Shown here: positions 56,136 through 64,000 of the stretch, one piece after another
How the letters are laid out: the number at the start of each line of letters is the position of its first letter
Numbering within the stretch: the first letter of the stretch is position 1
Assembly: GCF_007858185.1 (NCBI RefSeq)
Contig: NZ_VFES01000001.1
Coordinates: forward strand, 310,001 to 374,000
Reading direction: 5' to 3'
DNA: 64,000 nt
DNA from: Pseudomonas grimontii
GTDB lineage: Bacteria; Pseudomonadota; Gammaproteobacteria; Pseudomonadales; Pseudomonadaceae
Notes under the pieces: model-generated
What the model was told of the DNA's origin: nothing
Databases searched by the model: none
Seen by the model: the letters and a program-made list of their open reading frames with translations, nothing else
Made by a program: the position numbers and the translations under genes

Positions 56136-57581
56136 ATGCACTTTGGACGATGGCTACACCTGCTGTGCCTGAGCGTTTTACTGGGCGGCTGTGCGAGTGT
56201 TTTGCAGCCGTCCACGTCTTCGACACTGGACCATCTGCTGGCCGATCCTGCTCTCAATGGCGCCACGGTTTCCGTCATGGTGCGCGACGCACGCAGTGGC
56301 AGCACCCTCTATCAACACAACCCGCGCGCACGCCTGATCCCGGCGTCCAACCTCAAGTTGCTCACCACCGCTGCGGCGATGGATGTGTTGGGGCCGCAAT
56401 ACCGCTTTTCCACGCAGCTGTTGAGCAACGGCACCCAGCAAGGTGAGCGCCTGGCCGGCAACCTGTACCTGCGTGGCCTCGGCGACCCGACCACGCAGTT
56501 CGCCGACTACCAGGCACTGGCCGCCCAGTTGGCGAGCCAGGGCGTGCGCCAGGTGCAAGGCGATCTGGTGTTTGACGACACGTGGTTCGACGCCGAACGC
56601 CTGGGTGTGGACTGGGCTCAAGACGATGAAAGTACCTATTACGGCGCGCAGATCTCGGCGTTGACGGTCTCCCCCAATACGGATTTTGACGCGGGCACCT
56701 TGCTGGTCACGGCGAAGGCTCCCGTCGCGCTCGGCCAGCCAGTGAGCGTGGTGGTGAGCCCGTCCACCGACTACGTGCAACTGAGCAACCGCGCCGTCAG
56801 TGGCCCCGGCAACAGCTACGGCATCACCCGCCAGCACGGCACCAACCTGCTGCAACTCACCGGCGCGCTCGCACCGGGCAAGCAAAGCCGGCAATGGGTG
56901 AGCGTGTGGGAACCGACGCAACTGGTGGCCAATCTGTTTGAACAGGCCTTGTCGCAGCAGGGCATCCAGGTGCTGGGGCGGCGGGTGATCGGTGGCGTCA
57001 GCCCCAGCACGGCCACGCTGTTGGCGGAGCATCAGTCGGCACCGCTGCAAGCGCTGATCACGCCGCTGCTCAAACTCTCGAACAACAACATGTCCGAAGC
57101 GTTGCTCAAGGCCATGGGCCGCAAAACGGCCAATGCTGGCACGGCGGCGGCGGGCGTGGCGGCGGTAGCGGCGTTCATGCAGCGCCAGGGCCTGGACCCG
57201 GCCACGCTCAGCCAGGTGGATGGCTCAGGTTTGTCGCGGCGCAACCTGGTGTCGGCGCAGAACCTGACGGACCTGCTGCTGGTCACCGCCAAGCAACCGT
57301 GGTTCGACGCCTGGTACAACGCCTTGCCGATTGCCGGCAATGCCGACCGCATGACCGGCGGCAGCCTGCGTTATCGCCTGCGCGGGACGGCTGCGGAAAA
57401 CAACCTGCACGCCAAGACCGGCTCCATGGCCGGCGTCTCCTCGCTGAGCGGCTATATCACCGATGCGCAGGGACGGCGCCTGGTGTTTTCGATGATCAGC
57501 AATAACTACGTCAGCGACGCAGCCCCTGTCCGCGCCCTCGAGAACCGCCTGGCACTGGCCCTGGCCCAGTGGCACGACTAG
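56136..57581 (+). CDS. dacB: D-alanyl-D-alanine carboxypeptidase/endopeptidase (PBP4)
   Basis: The protein is about 481 residues from the ATG at 56136 (an in-frame ATG at 56112 is possible). A lipobox LLGGC with Cys19 suggests a lipoprotein. Peptidase S13 motifs: S71-NLK74 (SxxK), SNNNMSEALL (SxN) and HAKTGSMAG (KTG). PBP4 cuts peptidoglycan cross-links and trims pentapeptides in the periplasm. The long insertion between SxxK and SxN is normal for this class. It is convergent with hmgR. Confidence 0.93.
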   Translation: MHFGRWLHLLCLSVLLGGCASVLQPSTSSTLDHLLADPALNGATVSVMVRDARSGSTLYQHNPRARLIPASNLKLLTTAAAMDVLGPQYRFSTQLLSNGTQQGERLAGNLYLRGLGDPTTQFADYQALAAQLASQGVRQVQGDLVFDDTWFDAERLGVDWAQDDESTYYGAQISALTVSPNTDFDAGTLLVTAKAPVALGQPVSVVVSPSTDYVQLSNRAVSGPGNSYGITRQHGTNLLQLTGALAPGKQSRQWVSVWEPTQLVANLFEQALSQQGIQVLGRRVIGGVSPSTATLLAEHQSAPLQALITPLLKLSNNNMSEALLKAMGRKTANAGTAAAGVAAVAAFMQRQGLDPATLSQVDGSGLSRRNLVSAQNLTDLLLVTAKQPWFDAWYNALPIAGNADRMTGGSLRYRLRGTAAENNLHAKTGSMAGVSSLSGYITDAQGRRLVFSMISNNYVSDAAPVRALENRLALALAQWHD

Positions 57582-57582
57582 T

Positions 57583-58362
57583 TCAGGGCTGGTAGCCCAT
57601 CCGCCAACTCACGGCCTGGGTCGCTGCCAGCAAGCGCTGCGCCGCCGGGCCATCTTCGTCGGCGTGGAACAGCGAGGTGGGGCCGACCACGGTCATCACC
57701 GCTGCCACTTGCCCGACCGCGTTGAACACTGGCGCCGACAGCGCATCCACCCCCGGCATCAGCAGGCCATGTACAAAGTGCAGGCCGCGCTGGCGGATCA
57801 GTTCACAGGTGCTGGCATAGGCCTCGTCGTCGGCCAGGGCATGGGCGATACCGGCCTGGATTTCACGCTCACGCAACTCGACGGTTTCCCGCGACGGCAG
57901 GAAGGCACTGAACACCAGCCCGGTGGATGAGCTGAGCAGGGGCAACACTGAACCCAATTGCGTCACCACCGTCACCGCACGCACCGCCGGTTCGATCTGC
58001 ACCACCGTCGCGCCCTGGTTGCCCCATACCGCCAGAAAGCAGGTTTCATTCAAATCGTCGCGCAGCTCTGCCAGGGGCATCGCGCCGACTTTCAGCACGT
58101 CCATGCTGCCCAGCGCGGCCAGGCCTACACGCAACGCTTCGCGCCCCAGGCCGTAATGGTTGGTGGCGGTGTTCTGTTCGGCAAAGCCCGAGGCGATCAG
58201 CGCCTGTAAATAACGGTGCACCTTGCTCGCCGGCATCTGCACATGTTCGGCCAGCCGCGACAATGAAGTGGAGGGCGACAGTTCGGCCAGGGCCTTGAGG
58301 ATGTCGGTACCCACTTCGGCCGAGCGGACTTTCTGTTTACCGGTGTCGCGAGGCTTTTCCAT
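57583..58362 (-). CDS. hmgR: IclR-family repressor of homogentisate catabolism
   Basis: The protein is about 259 residues from the ATG at 58362; a longer frame reaches 58425. The N-terminal winged helix is TSLSRLAEHVQMPASKVHRY and the C-terminal effector domain has ETCFLAVWGNQGATVVQIEP, with the family FHADEDG near the end. It is divergent from hmgA. In P. putida HmgR represses hmgABC and is relieved by homogentisate. Confidence 0.9.
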   Translation of the reverse strand: MEKPRDTGKQKVRSAEVGTDILKALAELSPSTSLSRLAEHVQMPASKVHRYLQALIASGFAEQNTATNHYGLGREALRVGLAALGSMDVLKVGAMPLAELRDDLNETCFLAVWGNQGATVVQIEPAVRAVTVVTQLGSVLPLLSSSTGLVFSAFLPSRETVELREREIQAGIAHALADDEAYASTCELIRQRGLHFVHGLLMPGVDALSAPVFNAVGQVAAVMTVVGPTSLFHADEDGPAAQRLLAATQAVSWRMGYQP

Positions 58363-58404
58363 GGAAGGGCGAGAATCCGAGAGATGAATGGGCGTCTTTA
58401 TAGC

Positions 58405-58441
58405 TTGACGGTCGATAGTGATCAAATTACGTTATGCGTAA
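58405..58441 (+). promoter_or_regulatory. hmgA promoter with overlapping HmgR operator candidate
   Basis: TTGACG (58405-58410) and TACGTT (58428-58433), with 17 nt between, form a good sigma-70 promoter for hmgA. TTACG and CGTAA (58427-58441) form an inverted repeat across the -10 box, suiting repression by HmgR. The hmgR start is 65 nt away on the other strand, so the site may also control hmgR. Confidence 0.5.
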
Positions 58442-58482
58442 CTGGATTACGATAAAAACAACTTCCGCACAGAGGATGATCC

Positions 58483-59766
58483 ATGAACCTCGAATACCTG
58501 TCGGGCTTCGGCAATGAATTCGCCAGCGAAGCCTTGCCCGGTGCCTTACCGGTAGGCCAGAACTCCCCGCAAAAAGCGCCCTACGGGCTGTACACCGAAC
58601 TGTTTTCCGGCACTGCCTTTACCATGGTGCGTAGCGAAGCCCGGCGCACCTGGCTGTACCGCATCCAGCCGTCGGCCAATCACCCGGCGTTCGTCAAGCT
58701 GGAGCGGCAGCTGGCCGGTGGCCCTTTGGGCGCGGTGACGCCCAATCGCCTGCGCTGGAACCCGTTGGATATTCCGAGTGAGTCGACAGACTTTATCGAC
58801 GGCCTGGTCGGCATGGTGGCCAACTCAGGGGCGGAAAAACCCTCAGGTATCAGCATCTACCACTACCGTGCCAACCGCTCGATGGACCGCGTGTTCTTCA
58901 ATGCCGACGGCGAACTGTTGATCGTGCCCGAGCAGGGCCGCCTGCGCATCGCCACCGAACTGGGCGTGCTGGAGGTCGAGCCGCTGGAAATTGTGGTGTT
59001 GCCCCGTGGCCTCAAATTTCGCGTTGAACTGCTGGATGTGCAAGCGCGCGGTTACGTCGCCGAAAACCATGGTGCACCGCTGCGCCTGCCGGACCTGGGG
59101 CCCATCGGCAGCAACGGCCTGGCCAACCCGCGTGACTTCCTCACCCCGGTAGCCCACTACGAAGACCTCAAGCAACCGACCACGCTGGTACAGAAATTCC
59201 TCGGTGAACTGTGGGCGTGCGAACTGGACCATTCACCGCTGAACGTGGTGGCCTGGCACGGCAACAACGTGCCGTACAAATACGACCTGCGCCGTTTCAA
59301 CACCATTGGCACGGTAAGTTTCGATCACCCCGACCCGTCGATCTTCACTGTATTGACCTCGCCCACCAGCACCCATGGCCTGGCCAACCTCGACTTCGTG
59401 ATCTTCCCACCGCGCTGGATGGTGGCCGAGAACACCTTCCGTCCGCCGTGGTTCCACCGCAACCTGATGAACGAATACATGGGCCTGATCCAGGGCGCCT
59501 ATGACGCCAAGGCCGAAGGCTTCCTGCCCGGCGGCGCGTCGCTGCACAGCTGCATGAGTGCCCACGGCCCGGACGGCGAGACCTGCACCAAGGCCATCAA
59601 CGTGGACCTGGCGCCGCACAAGATCGACAACACCATGGCCTTCATGTTCGAGACCAGCCAAGTGCTGCGTCCCAGCCAGTTCGCCCTGGAGTGCCCGCAA
59701 CTGCAACCTTCTTATGACGCGTGCTGGGCCTCGTTGCCCGCCACCTTCAACCCGAACCGGAGATAA
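58483..59766 (+). CDS. hmgA: Homogentisate 1,2-dioxygenase
   Basis: This 427-residue protein opens the ring of homogentisate to maleylacetoacetate with an Fe(II). The family motifs are [19 protein letters not shown] at the N-terminus and the C-terminal iron-binding region with [20 protein letters not shown] followed by NEYMGLI, and then [20 protein letters not shown] is six bases before the ATG. First gene of hmgA-fahA-maiA. Confidence 0.97.
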   Translation: MNLEYLSGFGNEFASEALPGALPVGQNSPQKAPYGLYTELFSGTAFTMVRSEARRTWLYRIQPSANHPAFVKLERQLAGGPLGAVTPNRLRWNPLDIPSESTDFIDGLVGMVANSGAEKPSGISIYHYRANRSMDRVFFNADGELLIVPEQGRLRIATELGVLEVEPLEIVVLPRGLKFRVELLDVQARGYVAENHGAPLRLPDLGPIGSNGLANPRDFLTPVAHYEDLKQPTTLVQKFLGELWACELDHSPLNVVAWHGNNVPYKYDLRRFNTIGTVSFDHPDPSIFTVLTSPTSTHGLANLDFVIFPPRWMVAENTFRPPWFHRNLMNEYMGLIQGAYDAKAEGFLPGGASLHSCMSAHGPDGETCTKAINVDLAPHKIDNTMAFMFETSQVLRPSQFALECPQLQPSYDACWASLPATFNPNRR

Positions 59767-59769
59767 CCC

Positions 59770-61056
59770 ATGACGCAGCCAACCCTTACCCGCAGCTGGG
59801 TAGCCTCCGCCAACGGTCACCGCGATTTCCCCCTGCAAAACCTGCCGCTGGGTGTGTTCAGCATCAATGGCTCGGCGCCGCGTAGTGGCGTGGCGATTGG
59901 CGACGCGATCCTCGACCTGCACGCCGCTCTGGATGAGTTTGAAGGCGAAGCCCGCCGCGCCGTTGAAGCTACCGTAGGCGGCCAGTTGAACGCCTTTTTC
60001 GAGCTGGGCCGTGGCCCGCGCGTGGCCTTGCGCGAGCGCCTGCTGGAACTGTTGGCGGAGGGCAGCAAACTGCAGACCCGTGAAGCGCAGGTGCTGCACC
60101 GCGCCGCCGATTGCCAGATGCACCTGCCGGCGAAGATCAACGACTACACCGACTTCTACGTCGGCATCGAGCACGCGCAGAACGTCGGCAAGTTGTTTCG
60201 CCCGGATAACCCGCTGCTGCCGAACTACAAGTACGTGCCGATCGGTTATCACGGCCGCGCCTCGACCATTCGCACCTCGGGTGCCGACGTACGTCGTCCC
60301 AAAGGCCAGACCTTGCCGGCCGGACAGACCGAACCGACCTTCGGCCCCTGCGCACGCCTGGACTATGAACTGGAACTGGGCATCTGGATTGGCCAGGGCA
60401 ATGCCATGGGCGACTCGATTGCCATTGGCGATGCGGCCGAGCATATCGCCGGTTTCTGCCTGCTCAATGACTGGTCCGCGCGGGACATCCAGGCCTGGGA
60501 GTACCAGCCGCTGGGGCCGTTCCTGTCGAAGAGCTTCATCACCAGCATTTCACCGTGGGTGGTCACGGCCGAAGCCTTGGAACCGTTCCGCAAAGCACAA
60601 CCAGCGCGGCCCGAAGGCGACCCGCAACCGCTGCCGTACCTGCTGGATAAACGCGATCAGGCGGCCGGCGCGCTCGATATTGAGCTGGAAGTACTGATCA
60701 CCACGGCGTCGATGCGTGAGCAAAACCTGCCGGCTCATCGCCTGGCGCTGAGCAACAGCCTGCATATGTACTGGACCGTCGCGCAGTTGGTGGCGCACCA
60801 CAGCGTCAACGGCTGCCAATTGCAGGCCGGTGATCTGTTTGGCTCGGGCACCTTGTCCGGCCCTGAGGCCGGGCAGTTCGGCAGCCTGCTGGAGATGACC
60901 GAAGGCGGCAAGAAGGTTATCGAACTGCCTTCCGGCGAAGTGCGCCGGTTCCTCGAGGATGGCGATGAAGTCATCCTGCGCGCCCGTTGCAACCGCGAAG
61001 GCTTCGCCTCCATCGGCTTCGGCGAATGCCGTGGCACTGTGGTCGCGGCGCGCTAG
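59770..61056 (+). CDS. fahA: Fumarylacetoacetase
   Basis: This 428-residue protein hydrolyses fumarylacetoacetate to fumarate and acetoacetate, the last step of tyrosine and phenylalanine degradation. The active-site region is DYTDFYVGIEHAQNVGKLFR with the catalytic Asp-His, and the metal site has ELELGIWIGQGN. The C-terminus has LFGSGTLSGPE. It starts 3 nt after hmgA with GGAG upstream. Also called hmgB in P. putida. Confidence 0.96.
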   Translation: MTQPTLTRSWVASANGHRDFPLQNLPLGVFSINGSAPRSGVAIGDAILDLHAALDEFEGEARRAVEATVGGQLNAFFELGRGPRVALRERLLELLAEGSKLQTREAQVLHRAADCQMHLPAKINDYTDFYVGIEHAQNVGKLFRPDNPLLPNYKYVPIGYHGRASTIRTSGADVRRPKGQTLPAGQTEPTFGPCARLDYELELGIWIGQGNAMGDSIAIGDAAEHIAGFCLLNDWSARDIQAWEYQPLGPFLSKSFITSISPWVVTAEALEPFRKAQPARPEGDPQPLPYLLDKRDQAAGALDIELEVLITTASMREQNLPAHRLALSNSLHMYWTVAQLVAHHSVNGCQLQAGDLFGSGTLSGPEAGQFGSLLEMTEGGKKVIELPSGEVRRFLEDGDEVILRARCNREGFASIGFGECRGTVVAAR

Positions 61057-61068
61057 GAGGGCAGGGCG

Positions 61069-61704
61069 ATGGAACTCTATACCTACTACCGCTCAACGGC
61101 GTCGTATCGGGTGCGCATCGCCCTGGCGCTCAAGGGCCTGGATTTCACTGCGGTGCCCGTCAACCTGCTGGTGCCGGCGGGCGGCGCCCATCGCCAGCCC
61201 GAATACCTGGCCATCAACCCGCAAGGCCGCGTTCCGGCCTTGCGCACCGATGAGGGCGCGGTGCTGATTCAGTCTCTGGCGATCATCGAGTACCTCGAGG
61301 AACGTTATCCACAGGCGCCGCTGCTTTCCAAAGACCTGGCCACCCGTGCCCATGAGCGCGCGGTGGCGTCGATCATCGGCTGCGACATTCACCCGTTGCA
61401 CAACTCCAGCACCCAGAACCTGTTGCGCCAGTGGGGGCATGATGAGGTGCAGGTGCTGGCGTGGATCGCTCATTGGATCAGCCAGGGGCTGGGCGCGGTG
61501 GAGCAGTTGATTGGCGATAAGGGATTCTGCTTTGGCGAGCAGCCGGGGTTGGCGGATGTGTTTCTGATTCCCCAGCTGTATGCGGCGGAGCGCTTCAAGG
61601 TGCCGTTGGCGACGTATCCGCGCATTGGCAGGGTGGCGGCGTTGGCGGCGCAGCATCCGGCGTTTATCCAGGCCCATCCTGCCAACCAACCCGACACCCC
61701 CTGA
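61069..61704 (+). CDS. maiA: Maleylacetoacetate isomerase (zeta-class GST)
   Basis: This 211-residue protein isomerises maleylacetoacetate to fumarylacetoacetate with glutathione. The zeta-GST signature is at the N-terminus: YYRSTASYRVRIALALKGL, with the catalytic Ser in SSxCxW-like position replaced by the usual S-T-A-S-Y pattern of bacterial enzymes. AGGAGG precedes the ATG. The middle step of the pathway, though the gene is third. Also called hmgC. Confidence 0.93.
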   Translation: MELYTYYRSTASYRVRIALALKGLDFTAVPVNLLVPAGGAHRQPEYLAINPQGRVPALRTDEGAVLIQSLAIIEYLEERYPQAPLLSKDLATRAHERAVASIIGCDIHPLHNSSTQNLLRQWGHDEVQVLAWIAHWISQGLGAVEQLIGDKGFCFGEQPGLADVFLIPQLYAAERFKVPLATYPRIGRVAALAAQHPAFIQAHPANQPDTP

Positions 61705-61757
61705 TCGATTTTCCCCACCCAGAGCGTGGGAACAATAATAAAAACAGGTACCTTGCG

Positions 61758-63128
61758 ATGCACAATCAGATTGCCAGCTTTCGCGCGGCACTCGATGCCC
61801 GTCCGGTGTCGCGCTATCAGTGGTTGATTCTCCTATTGCTGGCGCTGCTGCTGGTGACCGATGGCTACGATGCCCAGGTGCTGGGCTATGTGGTGCCGGC
61901 ACTGGCCAAGGACTGGGGGTTGGAAAAGGCCGCCTTCGGCCCAGTGTTCAGTGCCAACCTGCTGGGGCTGACCTTGGGCTCGCTGCTGGTGACACCCCTG
62001 GCGGATCGGTTTGGCATACGCCGCATCCTGCTGGGCTGTGTGCTGATCTACGCCAGCCTCACGGTGTTGATGGTGTTTGCCAACTCGCTGACAACGCTGA
62101 TGGCGGCGCGCTTTATCTGTGGCATCGGCATGGGCGGCGCGATGCCCAGTGCCATGGCGTTGATGTCGGAGTATTCCCCACCCCGTTTGCGCACCTTGAT
62201 GGTGACGTTGGCCGCGTGCGGCTTCTCGTTCGGCGGCGCAGCCGGTGGGTTTGTGGCCGCGGGATTTATCGACGGCTTCGGCTGGCAGGCGGTGTTTCTT
62301 GCCGGCGGCGTGACGCCGTTGCTGCTGTTCCCTTTCCTGCTGTGGCTGCTGCCGGAGTCCCTGCCGCGCCTGCTACGCGATGCACCGCCGTATGCACGCT
62401 TGCATAAGGTCACCGCGCGTATGTTGCCTGAGTGGCGTGCGCCTCTGGCGAGCGCGGAAGCAAACCGCCGCGAGCAGGGCAGCCCATTGACGGTGGTGGA
62501 GCTGTTTCGCCATGGCTATGCGCGTCCTACGTTGCTGATCTGGGCGACCTTTTTTGTCAGCCTGATCCTCCTGTATTTCATGATCAGCTGGTTGCCGTCG
62601 CTGCTGCTGGAAAGTGGCATGGCGTTGAATGAAGCCAACCTGGTGACCTCGATGTTCCTGTTTGCCGGCACCTTGGGCGCCATCGGCATGGCCTGGTTTG
62701 CCGACCGGTTGAAGCGCAAGGTGCGGCTGTTGTCTGCGGTGCTGGCTGCTGCTGCGGTGAGCACGATTTTGCTGGGGTTGAACCACGACACTCCCCGCTA
62801 CCTGGTGGCCTGCGTGTTCGCCGCCGGTTTCTGCATCATCGGCGGGCAATTGACCCTTAACGCTTTCGCCAGCAACTTTTATCCGGCACATGTACGCGCC
62901 ACAGGTACGGGGTGGGCATTGGGTGTGGGGCGCTTCGGCTCAATCCTGGGGCCGCTGTTTGGCAGCATGCTGCTGGCGATGCATATTCCGGTGCAGCAGA
63001 TTTTCTTCTTCTGCGCGATTCCGGCGGTGATCGCGGCGGTGTTGATCATTCAAGTGCGCTCGCCCGCGACTGACACGCCGAAGAGCCCGTTGCAGGGCGA
63101 TATCCTCAAGACACCGGCCAGTCAGTGA
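61758..63128 (+). CDS. MFS transporter, aromatic acid:H+ symporter (AAHS) family
   Basis: This 456-residue protein has 12 helices. The AAHS marker DGYDAQVLGYVVPAL near residue 35 (acidic residues in the first helix) and the MFS loop DRFGIRRILLGC between helices 2 and 3 are present. It follows maiA by about 50 nt on the same strand. Its place at the end of the hmg cluster suggests uptake of homogentisate or a related phenylacetate, an inference from context. Confidence 0.88.
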   Translation: MHNQIASFRAALDARPVSRYQWLILLLLALLLVTDGYDAQVLGYVVPALAKDWGLEKAAFGPVFSANLLGLTLGSLLVTPLADRFGIRRILLGCVLIYASLTVLMVFANSLTTLMAARFICGIGMGGAMPSAMALMSEYSPPRLRTLMVTLAACGFSFGGAAGGFVAAGFIDGFGWQAVFLAGGVTPLLLFPFLLWLLPESLPRLLRDAPPYARLHKVTARMLPEWRAPLASAEANRREQGSPLTVVELFRHGYARPTLLIWATFFVSLILLYFMISWLPSLLLESGMALNEANLVTSMFLFAGTLGAIGMAWFADRLKRKVRLLSAVLAAAAVSTILLGLNHDTPRYLVACVFAAGFCIIGGQLTLNAFASNFYPAHVRATGTGWALGVGRFGSILGPLFGSMLLAMHIPVQQIFFFCAIPAVIAAVLIIQVRSPATDTPKSPLQGDILKTPASQ

Positions 63129-63145
63129 CGATGCTGCATCTACAT

Positions 63146-63179
63146 CGAGCGGGCTTTTGTGGCAAGCCCGCTCGCCACA
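63146..63179. repeat. Single REP hairpin after the AAHS transporter
   Basis: CGAGCGGGCTT (63146-63156) pairs with AAGCCCGCTCG (63164-63174) and the unit continues CCACA. It is a lone REP of the TGTGGCGAGCGGG type and lies between two convergent genes. Confidence 0.75.
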
Positions 63180-63207
63180 GGAAAATGTGTTCCTGAAAAT
63201 AATGTGT

Positions 63208-64000
63208 TCAATGCACCACGGAGTTGGGCGGCAGGTGCCCCAGCCGCTCAGTCAGGCGCAAGCGTTGGATTGGGTCTTCGCTGAGCATCAACGCGTGTTC
63301 CAGGTCGAAGCGCTCGGCGTTGGGGCAGTCCAGGCGTTGGTACAGGCTGGCCCGTGCGAGGTAATCGGCGGCGCTGGCATTGCCCAGTTCCAGCACGCGC
63401 TCGGCGTCGATCAGCGCGGCCAAGGGGTTGTCATTGGCCAAGTGCAACTGGCGCAGGTTGCGTGACAGCCGTTGCAGGATCGAACGGGGTTCGGCGGTGT
63501 GCAGGTGGTCGGCCTGCAAGTTGAGGTTGGGCCCGTATTGGCGCTGCAGCAGTTCGCGGCAGTCGTTGGGGTACAGGCGGCGCCCGCCGCAAGGGTCCAG
63601 CAGATGATCGGCGCCGGGCACCCGCAGCAGGAAGTGGCCGGGGAAGTTGACGCCGACCATAGGGATTCCCAAGCGTCGAGCCAGCTCCATGGCAATCAGC
63701 CCCATGGCCAGGGGCTGCCCGCGTTTGCGTTGCAACACCTTGTCCAACAGGGCGGCGGCGGGACGCAGCGGGGTGAAGTCATCCTGGGCGAACCCGAGGT
63801 CATTCATGCACCGCAGCAAAGGCTGGCCCAGTTCGTCCGCCGGCAGCAGGGGCATGCCCAGGCTGACCTGTTGCTCGAGCAGTTTCAGGTCCTGCAGGAT
63901 CAACACCGGTTGCACCGCCGGGTCGTGCTCGGCAGCAATCCACAGCGCGGCTTCAAACAGCGCAGGGGGCGAACGTTCCAGGCAGGCGAAAAAAGCGTGA
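63208..64000 (-). CDS. SirB1-family (transglutaminase-like) protein, 5' truncated by the window edge
   Basis: The visible 264 residues end at a stop at 63208-63210. The frame is open to the edge, reading ACLERSPPALFEAALWIAAE before the first Met used by gene finders, so the start lies outside. Motifs: ALLDKVLQRKRGQPLAMGLI and GIPMVGVNFPGHFLLRVPGAD with the family His, and C-terminal TPR-like repeats (ADYLARASLYQRLDCPNAER). SirB1 proteins are non-enzymatic relatives of transglutaminases; role unknown. Confidence 0.85.
   Translation of the reverse strand, partial: HAFFACLERSPPALFEAALWIAAEHDPAVQPVLILQDLKLLEQQVSLGMPLLPADELGQPLLRCMNDLGFAQDDFTPLRPAAALLDKVLQRKRGQPLAMGLIAMELARRLGIPMVGVNFPGHFLLRVPGADHLLDPCGGRRLYPNDCRELLQRQYGPNLNLQADHLHTAEPRSILQRLSRNLRQLHLANDNPLAALIDAERVLELGNASAADYLARASLYQRLDCPNAERFDLEHALMLSEDPIQRLRLTERLGHLPPNSVVH

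Noticed and set aside
59233-60444. A 403-codon minus-strand ORF across hmgA and fahA
   Set aside because: Antisense shadow of two well-identified enzymes, with no independent support.

Overview
The window looks like chromosomal DNA of a Pseudomonas of the P. fluorescens group. It is GC-rich with strong Pseudomonas codon use. It carries a complete alginate operon in the usual Pseudomonas gene order, a Pseudomonas-type homogentisate cluster, an AapJQMP transporter and many REP/REPIN palindromes of the kind abundant in this group. The species call is inferred from gene content only. No rRNA, tRNA, CRISPR array, insertion sequence or prophage was seen.

Layout. 1-3.4 kb (+): the end of a NodT/OprM outer-membrane factor, then a FUSC inner-membrane protein, a DUF1656 protein and an HlyD-type fusion protein, which together make an AaeXAB-like efflux unit. 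3.4-8.3 kb (-): an accessory island with two uncertain small ORFs, a delta-60-repeat protein between an intact SnoaL/NTF2-like gene and a decayed copy of its 3' end, and a two-gene Septu-type defence module (ptuA-ptuB). 8.4-9.7 kb (-): an SDR oxidoreductase and a small membrane protein, followed by a composite inverted-repeat/REPIN block. 10.1-26.4 kb (-): the alginate operon algD-8-44-K-E-G-X-L-I-J-F-A, with REPINs inside it and a good AlgU (sigma-22) promoter match about 490 nt upstream of algD. 27.3-34.7 kb: yaaA, a NodB-like protein with altered metal-site motifs, phoH, moaCDE, rhlB and a carboxylesterase. 35-39.2 kb (+): aapJQMP. 39.3-40.1 kb (-): an mqsRA locus whose toxin gene is broken by an internal deletion while antitoxin and operator remain. 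40.2-42.1 kb (+): a GntR/FCD regulator and a CynX-type MFS transporter. 42.1-49.8 kb (-): a chaperone-usher operon built from DUF1120 subunits (four intact, one two-domain tip-adhesin candidate, one with a premature stop). 50.2-51.5 kb (+): a divergent Hpt-like protein and an RcsB-like response regulator. 51.6-57.6 kb (+): NTF2-like, GIY-YIG, GST-like, a TonB-dependent siderophore receptor and PBP4 (DacB). 57.6-63.1 kb: hmgR divergent from hmgA-fahA-maiA and an AAHS-type MFS transporter. The window ends inside a SirB1-like gene.

How the genes work together. The alginate operon encodes precursor synthesis (AlgA, AlgD), c-di-GMP-gated polymerisation (Alg8, Alg44), periplasmic modification and quality control (AlgG, AlgX, AlgL, AlgI, AlgJ, AlgF) and export (AlgK, AlgE). 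The DUF1120 locus has everything needed for a donor-strand-exchange fimbria, and its divergent phosphorelay pair suggests a surface-attachment switch like that proposed for Pseudomonas cup fimbriae. The hmg genes convert homogentisate to fumarate and acetoacetate. The least described parts are the DUF1120 fimbria with its Hpt/RcsB pair, the Septu island with its linked NTF2-like gene, and the decaying mqsRA locus.
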